A DNA stretch of 64,000 nucleotides from a virus. A program made the translations under genes and the position numbers. The notes beneath the pieces were generated by a model. The model saw only the letters and a program-made list of their open reading frames with translations, searched no databases and was not told the DNA's origin. The stretch is taken from the IMG/VR virus record IMGVR_UViG_3300009788_000096, positions 31,403-95,402 of that record; one strand, 5' to 3'. This document shows, one piece after another, positions 25,497 to 32,774 of the stretch (the first letter of the stretch is position 1; every line of letters begins with the position of its first letter).

Positions 25497-26541
25497 GCTG
25501 TCAATTATTGTACCGTATGTGAACGAGTATCCACAAATCCTTTTTACACTTCAAAGTATTGCGCAAGACCTACGAGGTCGCGTTGACTTTGAAGTCATTG
25601 CTGTAAACAACTATTGCGATGAAGTCATTGCTCAAGATCGCGATAGCACAAGACGAATCATTCGAAGATTAAAAGCATTTTACAATATCGAGGCTTCAGA
25701 TGAAGAAATTGTTGAAACATTGGTCGGTGAAGAAATTGGACTCATTGGGCCAGAAGATAAAGGTGGCAAGGCAGTAGAAGCATGTGCTAAAGGGAACGAC
25801 TGGCTTACGGCGATTTCATACACGGACAAGTTAAGTCATTGGAATGCGAAGCGTTTCGGCATTGAAAATAGCAGTGGTGATTATTTTCAATTCATTGATT
25901 CCCATTGCATCGTCGGCCGGAATTTGCTGTATGATATGTTTGACTTTTATAAAGATAACGCTTGGAGCATGGATGGCACGCTCCATCCGCCCTTGACATA
26001 TCTCATTTTGGAATGGCGAAGATTAATATATGGATTAAGATTTGTCCATACCGAAAAACAAGCGCAACTTGACTATAAGTTTTCGAGTTACCAACATCCC
26101 GAGAGTGGCTTGCCATACGAGGTTCCGTGTATGTCGACTTGTGGTATGCTAATGACTCGGGAGCTATACGAAGAAACTGGTGGCTGGCCTAAAGAACTGG
26201 GAATTTATAGTGGAGGCGAGCACTTCATGAATTTCACCCTTGCTGTTCTTGGAAAGAAGAAGTATATCTTTCCAACTAAATTTGCGTTGTATCATCATGC
26301 CGAAAAAAGAGGATATGCTTTTAACTCCGGTGATACTCTTCGCAATCGCTTAATAGCAGCATATCTATACGGTGGCCTTGATTGGTTTTATGAAAATATA
26401 AAGAAGTGTAAAGGTCGGCCAAATGTGATTAAGAAGTTTCAAGCGGAGATTCCATTATTGTGCAAAGATCAGCGGCAATGGATTAAAGATCGACAAGAGA
26501 TGACTATATTCGAATGGCTGGAAAAGTGGGGAAAGATATGA
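25489..26541 (+). CDS. GT-A glycosyltransferase with polypeptide GalNAc-transferase-like motifs
   Basis: A 350-residue GT-A enzyme. SIIVPYVNEYPQILFTLQSI at about 5-24 is the GT2/GT27 start. DSHC at 137-140, preceded by AKRFGIENSSGDYFQFI, is the metal-binding D-x-H motif in the form seen in polypeptide GalNAc-transferases (LDSHCE/LDAHCE) rather than the GT2 DxD. A later block, CGMLMTRELYEETGGWP then YSGGEH (242-245), parallels the AGGLFSI...IWGGEN region of that family. ALYHH near 266-270 may be the third metal ligand. An unusual insert lies at about 45-110. No lectin domain is present. Peptide Thr/Ser is therefore a credible acceptor. The family link is by motif only. Confidence 0.65.
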   Translation: MAELSIIVPYVNEYPQILFTLQSIAQDLRGRVDFEVIAVNNYCDEVIAQDRDSTRRIIRRLKAFYNIEASDEEIVETLVGEEIGLIGPEDKGGKAVEACAKGNDWLTAISYTDKLSHWNAKRFGIENSSGDYFQFIDSHCIVGRNLLYDMFDFYKDNAWSMDGTLHPPLTYLILEWRRLIYGLRFVHTEKQAQLDYKFSSYQHPESGLPYEVPCMSTCGMLMTRELYEETGGWPKELGIYSGGEHFMNFTLAVLGKKKYIFPTKFALYHHAEKRGYAFNSGDTLRNRLIAAYLYGGLDWFYENIKKCKGRPNVIKKFQAEIPLLCKDQRQWIKDRQEMTIFEWLEKWGKI

Positions 26542-26942
26542 AAAAAGAAACGGATTATAAAAGCTACCTTGACTCTCTTGAAGAAAAAGTAATTATCCCT
26601 GGAATCGTTTCTGGTGAACTGTGCAAGAAAAGAAAAGTTCCCGCAAGAAAAGGCAAGCTGTATAAAAGCGATTTCGGAAAATTTGTAGGCGAGTCATTCG
26701 ATTGTAAGGATGCAGCTGCCATAGATTATTACGGGTACTTTAAAAAATCGAGTGGCTTCAAGCCTCTAATTACTTCGTACGAAGACATTGAAGTCAAGTC
26801 AATAAAGATAAAGGTTTGCCATTTCGCTTCTATCAAAATCGAATACGTATCAAAGATGGCACCGGAGTTGATGGAGGAGTTCTTTAACTTCAAAGGCTAT
26901 TTACTTCTCTTGAGGGGATTTAAGAGCGGGAACTTTGACTAA
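26538..26942 (+). CDS. Protein of unknown function at end of cassette
   Basis: A 134-residue protein starting in an ATGA overlap with the GT-A gene; the in-frame ATG at 26514 is rejected. Basic N-terminal half, mixed C-terminal half. Last gene of the plus-strand block; a bidirectional hairpin follows. No family recognised. Confidence 0.6.
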   Translation: MKKETDYKSYLDSLEEKVIIPGIVSGELCKKRKVPARKGKLYKSDFGKFVGESFDCKDAAAIDYYGYFKKSSGFKPLITSYEDIEVKSIKIKVCHFASIKIEYVSKMAPELMEEFFNFKGYLLLLRGFKSGNFD

Positions 26943-26950
26943 GTGGATCC

Positions 26951-26983
26951 AAGAGTAGCGGTGGTTAAGCCTCCGCTGCTCTT
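26951..26983. terminator. Bidirectional terminator between convergent blocks
   Basis: AAGAGTAGCGGTGG (26951-26964), loop TTAAG, CCTCCGCTGCTCTT (26970-26983): a 14-position stem with one U-U mismatch and one G-U wobble. It lies exactly where plus- and minus-strand genes meet and contains the stop codon of the minus-strand gene. No long U-run on either side. Confidence 0.65.
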
Positions 26984-27147
26984 TGAAATACTTCTTCAAG
27001 CTTGTCATACTGTTTTTCTGTTAAGTAATTATTATCTTCATAAAACGTTTCCACATTGGCCACGAAGTTAGTCTCCCAATCGTCCAATGGATCATGTTCC
27101 ATGAACTGGAAGATATGTTCGATTCGGCTATGTTTTCTTATCTTCAT
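26965..27147 (-). CDS. Small acidic protein
   Basis: A 60-residue protein, last gene of the minus-strand block. Its ATG overlaps the upstream stop, and its RBS (AAAAGGAG) is coded inside the upstream gene as the KRR of a terminal IKRRSK. Asp/Glu-rich with LTEKQYDKLEEVF near the C terminus. Function unknown. Confidence 0.6.
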   Translation of the reverse strand: MKIRKHSRIEHIFQFMEHDPLDDWETNFVANVETFYEDNNYLTEKQYDKLEEVFQRAAEA

Positions 27148-27503
27148 TTGCTTCTCCTTTTAATGACTCGCTTTTTCTTTCTCCTTTTAATAATTCGTTT
27201 TCCTTGTTGAAATTTAAACGCAACTGACAGTTCGTTAATTCTGGATTGTATCCCTCGTATTCTTGATTTTAAACTTCTGATATATTCATAATACTGGTCT
27301 TCGTTTTTGATATAGAAGTATCCGCTGCCACGACTTCCTATTGGATGCCTCCTTGAGATAAGTTCACGGATAATCTTCCGGACTCCCGGCTGAGACAAGT
27401 CCCATTTGTCTTTAGTATTTAATATACGTCCGATTTGTTGGGCTGTTATTGGATTAGTCCAGCTTGCATTTTTAATTAATTCAAGAATTTCGCGAGCGTT
27501 CAT
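27144..27503 (-). CDS. Winged-helix-like DNA-binding protein
   Basis: A 119-residue protein. The first 70 residues (NAREILELIKNA...ITAQQIGRIL...GVRKIIRELISR...GSRGSGYFYI) read as a winged helix followed by a beta wing. A helical segment and a basic tail follow. The tail is two copies of a KRIIKRRKK-like unit. The ATG at 27503 is chosen because it overlaps the upstream stop (ATGA). Probably a replication or transcription accessory protein. Confidence 0.65.
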   Translation of the reverse strand: MNAREILELIKNASWTNPITAQQIGRILNTKDKWDLSQPGVRKIIRELISRRHPIGSRGSGYFYIKNEDQYYEYIRSLKSRIRGIQSRINELSVAFKFQQGKRIIKRRKKKRVIKRRSK

Positions 27504-27724
27504 CTTCTTTTTCTCCTCTTGATAATCCGTTTTTGCTTCACGATTTTTAACCTGTTTAACTTCTTGAAGTGGCGTGGACATAAGGCCAGCCTTAATCCGC
27601 GTGGATCTCCAGCCTCACGATTGCCGATAACAACTCCAATAATATCATCACGCCATTTACAGTCGGGGTCTAAGTCAAAGCACTCCCAACAGACACGACT
27701 TCCCTGTAATCTAACAAGTCTCAT
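27500..27724 (-). CDS. Small Cys/His protein
   Basis: A 74-residue protein with CWECFDLDPDC and LALCPRH, four Cys and one His in a zinc-binding pattern, and the basic tail KRIIKRRKRR. The tail encodes the SD of the next gene. Both ends overlap neighbours by ATGA. Possibly an HNH-like or zinc-ribbon protein. Confidence 0.55.
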   Translation of the reverse strand: MRLVRLQGSRVCWECFDLDPDCKWRDDIIGVVIGNREAGDPRGLRLALCPRHFKKLNRLKIVKQKRIIKRRKRR

Positions 27725-27942
27725 CTTATCACGATCCTCGCCGTTTTGGGATTAACAAATACTTCAGGTTTGACATTCTCAGGCTGATCATTGAGTTGAG
27801 TCAAGGGATCAGCAGTAGGTATGTGAAGCATAGTGTCAAAGTCAACCTCAATAGTTATGCTGGCGCCAGTTTTGAATACATGATCAAAAAGATGTTGAAG
27901 TGTTTCCGCTGTATTTTGACTTATCTCAACTTTTAGTTTCAT
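27721..27942 (-). CDS. Protein of unknown function
   Basis: A 73-residue protein with AAGGAG upstream and TAATG/ATGA overlaps at its start and end. Acidic, with a beta-strand pattern in SITIEVDFDTMLHIP. No family recognised. Confidence 0.55.
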   Translation of the reverse strand: MKLKVEISQNTAETLQHLFDHVFKTGASITIEVDFDTMLHIPTADPLTQLNDQPENVKPEVFVNPKTARIVIR

Positions 27943-28268
27943 TATACTCTCCTTCGTAGATTCTTTGCTGTCGTTGATTTCCCATAGAAGATATTAACAA
28001 GTAAAGAATTTTCACCATATAATATCCTCGCCTCCTTGTAAAGCCTATATCCAAAGCATTCCTTATATTGAATAACCACATCGGTTCTAACGACCTCTCC
28101 CCATTTCCCAAAAAGATAAGTCAATGGCAAACGAAGTAAATCAATACGAGATTTGATTCTCCAAGGTTTCATCCAGATGTGAGGGTACATTGTTGAAGTG
28201 GTTGTTGCTTGGAATCTTATTAACGTAGTGGTTGTCGTGTTATTTCCAAATTGCGCCGGCTCAAGCAT
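27942..28268 (-). CDS. Basic protein with short Thr runs
   Basis: A 108-residue protein. The ATG at 28268 follows GGAGG by five bases. The N terminus carries NNTTTTT and TTTST, the only Thr runs in the minus-strand block. The remainder is basic and aromatic. The TAATG overlap with the next gene supports translation. Function unknown. Confidence 0.5.
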   Translation of the reverse strand: MLEPAQFGNNTTTTTLIRFQATTTSTMYPHIWMKPWRIKSRIDLLRLPLTYLFGKWGEVVRTDVVIQYKECFGYRLYKEARILYGENSLLVNIFYGKSTTAKNLRRRV

Positions 28269-28288
28269 TTTTACCTCCAAGTTAAAAT

Positions 28289-28358
28289 GGGGTGCCCCGA
28301 TTGATTTCTATTCACAAGCACATTCCCCAACATGCTTGACCCTTTGATCGGGCACCCC
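28289..28358 (-). ncRNA. Candidate structured RNA element
   Basis: GGGGTGCCCCGAT (28289-28301) pairs with ATCGGGCACCCC (to 28358) with one bulged C, a 12-bp GC-rich stem. Inside it CAAGCA (28315-28320) pairs with TGCTTG (28333-28338). On the minus strand it ends about ten bases before the GGAGG ribosome site of the next gene. It may be a leader regulator or an attenuating terminator, since ATTTT follows. Confidence 0.5.
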
Positions 28359-28364
28359 AAATTG

Positions 28365-28613
28365 TTAAGCTAAAAAACCAGTTTTGTGTGCTGGATCTAT
28401 TTGACTAATATATGTAATCCCAGCTTTACTTATGGTTGCTGGAAACTCAACGGACAACAAGCTCGGGTGCCTTATTCGAATTTTAACATTGTATGCTTCT
28501 TTGGCATCCCATGTCCAGCTTTCAAATTCTTTTGCTGTTCCAGCAAACATTTCCACTCCGTCAAAGCAAGAGTAAACTCCAATAACACATTGATCTGGTA
28601 GTAAAACTCGCAT
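28365..28613 (-). CDS. Protein of unknown function
   Basis: An 82-residue protein with AAGGGGG upstream of its ATG. Mixed alpha/beta composition with an SWTWDAKE segment. No family recognised. Confidence 0.5.
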   Translation of the reverse strand: MRVLLPDQCVIGVYSCFDGVEMFAGTAKEFESWTWDAKEAYNVKIRIRHPSLLSVEFPATISKAGITYISQIDPAHKTGFLA

Positions 28614-28683
28614 AATATAATTTCCCCCTTATAAGTTATAAACGCCTTATAGACGCCGGCTGGCGCGTCACAGTGAGTCAATT

Positions 28684-29430
28684 TTACTTAAGTTTCAAAC
28701 CAAAATTAATATCCAGAGAACCGCTGACAACTATGTTTATTGTTTCGGCGTCACTGGGTTTTAATTCCAAATCATGAAGACATTCATAAAGGTGGCTTAT
28801 TTGTTTTCTGAATTCTTCAAGCTCGTCTTTTAATATTTTCTTAACGATTTTAGCCCAGTCAGGAACGCCTTGCGCTTCAGGGTCGGAAGGTTGTTGATAC
28901 GATGGAAGATCCCGTGAGTATTTTATTGCCTGATTCAGTTTGAGTTTGGTGCCTTCTTCGGTGCACCGATATTGATGCAGACTGCTGCCATCGGCAACGA
29001 CTTTCTGTGTTTCGATGAAAGCTCCAAACGCAGTCTTCACCATTTTGGCCATGCAGTTTTGGATTTGTTTTTTATCGTGGTGTCTCCTTAATTGGGGCAA
29101 TATATCATTCACGGTAAATACTTTCCCACCGATCAGATGGCAAATGATTGCCCCTTTTAATGAATCGGTATTGTCAATGTGTTTTTCCAAATATTCTCTG
29201 TTTATTTGCGCTTGATCCAGAATAGTCATTTTTCCTGCCCTCCTTTCAGGCGTGCTACTCGTATATTTCGGTTTTTTGTAAATCAATTTCTTTTTTTGTT
29301 TTTGTTTTTTGAATTCCTCTTCGGTTGCGGTTGCTGCTTCTTGTTCATATTCCTGCTTGAAGTAATCTTCGAGAGATTTCCCGTCAACCATTATCCCTTC
29401 CCAGTTTTTTTTATCCTCGGCCGGTGCCAT
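28684..29430 (-). CDS. Charged protein, possible DNA-binding helical protein
   Basis: A 248-residue protein. A Glu/Gln/Lys-rich N terminus (about 1-60, KKQKQKKKLIYKKPKY) precedes a central helical domain (AIICHLIGGKVFTVNDILPQLRRHHDKKQIQNCMAKM) that could be a winged helix. A coiled-coil-like segment and a short beta end follow. It overlaps its upstream neighbour by 20 bases. Function unknown. Confidence 0.55.
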   Translation of the reverse strand: MAPAEDKKNWEGIMVDGKSLEDYFKQEYEQEAATATEEEFKKQKQKKKLIYKKPKYTSSTPERRAGKMTILDQAQINREYLEKHIDNTDSLKGAIICHLIGGKVFTVNDILPQLRRHHDKKQIQNCMAKMVKTAFGAFIETQKVVADGSSLHQYRCTEEGTKLKLNQAIKYSRDLPSYQQPSDPEAQGVPDWAKIVKKILKDELEEFRKQISHLYECLHDLELKPSDAETINIVVSGSLDINFGLKLK

Positions 29431-29797
29431 GACTACCTCTCATTGTTAAGATGTCCGTTTGGAGCAATCTTAATTCGTCGGCGAAAGACTGCCGTACTTT
29501 CAATCCGAATGTTGTCTGCCACCATTCCTCAGGATACTTGTCTGTTGTAACATTCTGCAACGAAGTATTCGCTTGAGTTATGATACTTAATATGTTGGTG
29601 ACAGTGAATTCAGTCTGAAACTCAACCGACGTTTTTATGAGTTTGACTAATTCGGAAAAATTAAAAGTAATCATTCTTCCAAAGTCTTCGTTCCACCAAT
29701 CAGCACCATGTTTATCATCTGTAATCGTTGGACGATTCACTTGGTCTATGCGCGTTAGAACAGTGCCTTTAGTAAAAGTTAAACCGCGTACCGCCAT
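29411..29797 (-). CDS. Protein of unknown function
   Basis: A 128-residue protein containing two similar aromatic segments, KHGADWWNEDFGRMITFNFSE and YPEEWWQTTFGLKVRQSF, which suggests an internal duplication of a WW.(T/E)xFG(R/L)...(F) unit. TAATG overlap with the upstream stop. No family recognised. Confidence 0.55.
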   Translation of the reverse strand: MAVRGLTFTKGTVLTRIDQVNRPTITDDKHGADWWNEDFGRMITFNFSELVKLIKTSVEFQTEFTVTNILSIITQANTSLQNVTTDKYPEEWWQTTFGLKVRQSFADELRLLQTDILTMRGSHGTGRG

Positions 29798-30114
29798 TAG
29801 ACTTCACCTCCTTTCTTTTTAGAGATTGCTTCGCACAATGATAATGCAGTTTGAATAATATGCATCCACCTATTGTCGAAGTCATGTGCGTCCCAGTTTT
29901 CAGTATAAGTTAAACCGCGAAGGAAATTTCGGACATGCATTCCTTCACGAAAATGGACAGAATGAGGAATACCGTCTTCGGTCCAAATGGATTGAACTAA
30001 ACTACCATATTCGTCAACGCACATTTGGAAGAAAGCAATTCCGTCGTAGCCAAGCCAAACTAATATTCTGGCAAACATATCTTTTTCAATCTCGCTGATT
30101 TCATTCGGTTTCAT
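29797..30114 (-). CDS. Protein of unknown function
   Basis: A 105-residue protein. The ATG at 30114 overlaps the upstream stop (ATGA) and has AAAAGGAGG five bases upstream, so an in-frame start at 30198 is rejected. Mixed acidic and aromatic composition. No family recognised. Confidence 0.6.
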   Translation of the reverse strand: MKPNEISEIEKDMFARILVWLGYDGIAFFQMCVDEYGSLVQSIWTEDGIPHSVHFREGMHVRNFLRGLTYTENWDAHDFDNRWMHIIQTALSLCEAISKKKGGEV

Positions 30115-30749
30115 ATCTTCCTCCTTTTGATAATTCGCTTTTTCTTTCTTCTCTTGATAAATCGTTGACCACCAAAGGTCCGCTGCGGGTGACACCACTT
30201 TAGAAAGTCATCAAGACGAAGAATAACGATGTTATAGTTATTTACAAAAACATGAAACCGCGACTTACCACCAAGCGGTCCGTTTTGTCTTTCTATAAAT
30301 TTGAAAGTATAATCATCCATTACGATGCATTTATCTTTACGATCACGTTTGAAGATAAGGAAAGAATATCTTCGTGCATGCTCGGCTTTTTCTTTTGAAA
30401 GTTTCCTCCACCACTTTAATAATAAGGCATCATGTTTCGCAGTCAAAGGATTATCGAGGATAGACAATGGATCGACAGAAGAACTTGGCGCCCTCTTCTT
30501 TTTCTTTCCACCTCCGCCATATCCTCTTTTAAATTCCCAAATTGCGAGTGTAGTATATGGTTTACTATATATTGCAGTTGACATCATGTCGCCGGCTGCA
30601 TCCATAGTTTCCCTCATTTGTTTCATGCGAGTCGTAGCGCGAGCACCAGATCCGGGAGTCCGCCAGAAGACATCGTCTCGCATTTGACTTGTAACCCACA
30701 GCGATAACTCTTTGCACATTTCCCTTTCGAACCCGCTTCCTTTAGCCAT
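30111..30749 (-). CDS. PD-(D/E)XK nuclease, possible Holliday junction resolvase
   Basis: A 212-residue protein. SGFEREMCKELSLW at about 5-18 supplies the helix-1 Glu. RTPGSGARATTR follows, then GD near 54-55 and AIWEFKRG near 68-75 as the (D/E)XK strand. This order is typical of archaeal Hjc-like and phage resolvase-like nucleases. The C terminus ends in two copies of a basic (F/I)IKRRK unit; the second encodes the SD of the next gene. Located near recombination genes. The resolvase role is inferred. Confidence 0.6.
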   Translation of the reverse strand: MAKGSGFEREMCKELSLWVTSQMRDDVFWRTPGSGARATTRMKQMRETMDAAGDMMSTAIYSKPYTTLAIWEFKRGYGGGGKKKKRAPSSSVDPLSILDNPLTAKHDALLLKWWRKLSKEKAEHARRYSFLIFKRDRKDKCIVMDDYTFKFIERQNGPLGGKSRFHVFVNNYNIVILRLDDFLKWCHPQRTFGGQRFIKRRKKKRIIKRRKI

Positions 30750-30967
30750 TAGTTTACCCTTATTAACTTTATGTTCATGATAGTCGGCTTGCCAAAAATT
30801 TCAGATGGAATGCTTAAGTTTTCTTCATCTTCGAAAAAATTAAATCTTAGATGTTTATGCTCTTCACAGACATGAATACCTATACGCATGTTTAGATTAT
30901 TGTTTGAACACCAAACAGTTTCCACCCATAGTTCATTGCAATTTTCTACAGCACAATCCATAGCCAT
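30749..30967 (-). CDS. Small Cys/His protein, copy A
   Basis: A 72-residue protein with GGAGG upstream. Cys residues at the N terminus (DCAVENCNE) and ICEEH-like VCEEHKHLRFNFF form a likely zinc site. It closely resembles the gene at 31583-31798 in layout and in the CEEHK(N/H)xxFxFF and C-terminal I(K)xIR(V/I) segments, so the two are paralogues. Function unknown. Confidence 0.55.
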   Translation of the reverse strand: MAMDCAVENCNELWVETVWCSNNNLNMRIGIHVCEEHKHLRFNFFEDEENLSIPSEIFGKPTIMNIKLIRVN

Positions 30968-30972
30968 TTTAT

Positions 30973-31254
30973 TTATCCTCCTCGGCCAACCATATCGGCT
31001 AATGATGTTTCACATATTTCCATCGCAGTTTTGCTTACTTCAGCTTTACTTTTGGAAGTAACGTAAACAGCTTTCGTAAACATTTCCTCACTGCAAGAGG
31101 TGCAGTACTTATGGCTTATCCCCCAGCCGGGAGCCAAGGTTCTACAAGTTGTTAAACACCAAGGGCATTTGACGCTGATGATAAGGCGTTCTTGGATTCT
31201 CTTGGGAAGCATTTTGTATATTATATTATACATTATTATTTTTAGTTTAGCCAT
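30973..31254 (-). CDS. Zinc-ribbon small protein
   Basis: A 93-residue protein. CPWC and CTSC, with an intervening THYC-like TTCRTL, form a likely zinc ribbon. The first 25 residues are hydrophobic-basic. Translation is supported by AAAAAGGAAAAG upstream and tight spacing to both neighbours. Confidence 0.55.
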   Translation of the reverse strand: MAKLKIIMYNIIYKMLPKRIQERLIISVKCPWCLTTCRTLAPGWGISHKYCTSCSEEMFTKAVYVTSKSKAEVSKTAMEICETSLADMVGRGG

Positions 31255-31255
31255 T

Positions 31256-31405
31256 TTACTTTTCCTTTTTCCTCACTTTTTTCATTGCTTCAAATAAAGT
31301 AGTCTTGCCATACATCCGTGCATATAGCATCATGAACTTTTTGTCTTTTTTCTTCAGCAGACTTTCAACTAACTTTATTTGAGTTTCCATTATCTTCGTC
31401 GTCAT
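31256..31405 (-). CDS. Small basic protein
   Basis: A 49-residue reading from the ATG at 31405 (alternative ATG at 31390). Lys-rich and helical; overlaps the upstream gene by about 40 bases. The start is uncertain because both candidate RBSs are weak. Function unknown. Confidence 0.4.
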   Translation of the reverse strand: MTTKIMETQIKLVESLLKKKDKKFMMLYARMYGKTTLFEAMKKVRKKEK

Positions 31406-31583
31406 TTTCAATCTTATGTTCCTTTTCAATATCGTCAACTAAATTTGCAATCAATCCCATGATATGTTTGCACTCTCCTGTTTGGCGCGGATAGTTTAGC
31501 TCTCTTGGATAAGCGATATCGTAAAGTATTAACGACAGTGCCCGCAAGACAAGAAGTGCAAATCTGATTCTAAACTTTTTCAT
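31365..31583 (-). CDS. Small protein with hydrophobic N terminus
   Basis: A 72-residue protein. A hydrophobic, basic N terminus (IRFALLVLRALSLILYDIAY) may be a membrane anchor; the C terminus is acidic (ENDDEDNGN). It starts in a TAATG overlap with the Cys/His gene upstream. Function unknown. Confidence 0.5.
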   Translation of the reverse strand: MKKFRIRFALLVLRALSLILYDIAYPRELNYPRQTGECKHIMGLIANLVDDIEKEHKIENDDEDNGNSNKVS

Positions 31584-31798
31584 TAGTATATCCTTATTGC
31601 TTTAAGAATTATTTTTACTGGACCGGTTACATCCGGCGCCGATATTTGATCTTCAAGTTCCTTAAAAAAAGTAAACTCGTAATTCTTATGCTCTTCGCAA
31701 AGTGCAAAGCTTACATGGATTGTATTCTTTTTATTTGTCTCAACCCTAAGAAGTGTTGACAAATTTGGGCAATGTTCTATAACGCAAGTGCCACACAT
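31583..31798 (-). CDS. Small Cys/His protein, copy B
   Basis: A 71-residue paralogue of the protein at 30749-30967: MCGTCVIEHC at the N terminus, LCEEHKNYEFTFF in the middle, and a hydrophobic end ILKAIRIY. AAAAGGATG lies upstream. The conserved CEEHK implies a zinc or iron site. The duplication within one operon suggests a dosage-dependent or dimeric role. Confidence 0.55.
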   Translation of the reverse strand: MCGTCVIEHCPNLSTLLRVETNKKNTIHVSFALCEEHKNYEFTFFKELEDQISAPDVTGPVKIILKAIRIY

Positions 31799-31800
31799 GA

Positions 31801-31992
31801 CTACATCCTTTTTAACTTGTTTTTAGGAACCTTCCCTTCTATTTTACGCCAGTTGTTATCACTATCTTTGAAATATAAGGTTACGAATATTTGATGTTTC
31901 GTTTCCCTCCTTATCTTGACTCTTGTCGCTCCGTCCTTGTTCAACATGAAAAAGGGTTTTTCTGACATATCCTCTTGGATTTTTTTTGACAT
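31801..31992 (-). CDS. Small basic protein
   Basis: A 63-residue reading from the ATG at 31992, which follows GGAGG by seven bases. It overlaps the upstream zinc-ribbon reading by 131 bases in another frame (see findings). Composition is mixed, with IFVTLYFKDSDNNWRKIEG giving a convincing beta-hairpin. It may be an independent gene or the true C-terminal part of the upstream protein. Confidence 0.5.
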   Translation of the reverse strand: MSKKIQEDMSEKPFFMLNKDGATRVKIRRETKHQIFVTLYFKDSDNNWRKIEGKVPKNKLKRM

Positions 31993-32158
31993 CTTTTTGC
32001 CTCCGGGTTCTTCCATTATGTCTATAGATTCTGAAGTATCTGCAACATTTCGAATTGCAATAACCAAGTGTGAATCCGGACTCCGCCAGCATTGATTCCG
32101 TCGACCAGTCAAGAGTATAGTCATCGCCGCAATTTGGACAGTGTTCTGGGAATATCAT
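31862..32158 (-). CDS. Zinc-ribbon protein with doubtful C terminus
   Basis: A 98-residue reading that starts in an ATGA overlap with the upstream stop. The first 45 residues have CPNCGDDY and GYCNSKC, a plausible zinc ribbon. After about residue 48 (RHNGRTRRQKD) the composition looks like an out-of-frame reading of the next gene. Either the two genes overlap, or a frameshift joins them. Confidence 0.45.
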   Translation of the reverse strand: MIFPEHCPNCGDDYTLDWSTESMLAESGFTLGYCNSKCCRYFRIYRHNGRTRRQKDVKKNPRGYVRKTLFHVEQGRSDKSQDKEGNETSNIRNLIFQR

Positions 32159-32433
32159 GGTGGTGTCCTCTGTCCTCCGAGAATTGAGTTTTGGGTATTC
32201 ATCGTTTCAATAATAAGTTGCAGGCAGCCGAGTAGCATTGGAAGCGTCTTGTGGCCAAGTAGTAAAAGGCCAACGAAGATTTCACCGCCGCAATGAATAC
32301 ATTTATCGCCCATGATCTTCGTGATGTCCTCTTTAAACGGATCAAGATCGATAAGCATTTCCTGTTTGCAATGCATACAAACAATGCGAGGCCTGAGTTC
32401 TTCCTTTTGAATTTTAATTAATTCACCAGTCAT
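32155..32433 (-). CDS. Zinc-ribbon protein
   Basis: A 92-residue protein. CMHCKQ and CIHCGG, 25 residues apart, form a zinc ribbon. A hydrophobic helical segment follows (GLLLLGHKTLPMLLGCLQLI). The SD GGAG is coded in the end of the upstream gene. Function unknown. Confidence 0.55.
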   Translation of the reverse strand: MTGELIKIQKEELRPRIVCMHCKQEMLIDLDPFKEDITKIMGDKCIHCGGEIFVGLLLLGHKTLPMLLGCLQLIIETMNTQNSILGGQRTPP

Positions 32434-32436
32434 TGT

Positions 32437-32754
32437 TTATTCTCCTTTATCTTCTTTTGCTTCTTCTTTTAGTCGGCGTTCCTTCCTATCGAACATATCA
32501 TGAGGAAGCGAATACCAACCGTCGCGTTTGTTGACTGCCAGTTCAAATGCTTCTAAACATCCCATCAAAAATTCTGCCAGAAGATAATCCGGGGTATCCG
32601 AATCACCTTCTCTGAGATGACTGTGGATTAAGGCTTTCAGTCCTTCTTTTAATCCTTTCTTTTTATGATCGGTGATTCGGTCTTTCAGTCCTTTCATTTT
32701 TTTCTTTCCCTTGTCAATGTCTTCGCTTGGGCCTTGCCCTGCTACAAATACCAT
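32437..32754 (-). CDS. Charged protein of unknown function
   Basis: A 105-residue protein just downstream of the tRNA gene, with AAAGGAG upstream. Lys/Glu/Asp-rich, with a central helical part (YLLAEFLMGCLEAFELAV). No family recognised. Confidence 0.55.
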   Translation of the reverse strand: MVFVAGQGPSEDIDKGKKKMKGLKDRITDHKKKGLKEGLKALIHSHLREGDSDTPDYLLAEFLMGCLEAFELAVNKRDGWYSLPHDMFDRKERRLKEEAKEDKGE

Positions 32755-32774
32755 GATAATCTCCTTTCAAAGTT

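Noticed and set aside
27926-28111. Alternative short ORF overlapping the 108-residue gene
   Set aside because: It lacks a ribosome site, while the longer frame has GGAGG and a TAATG overlap with the next gene.
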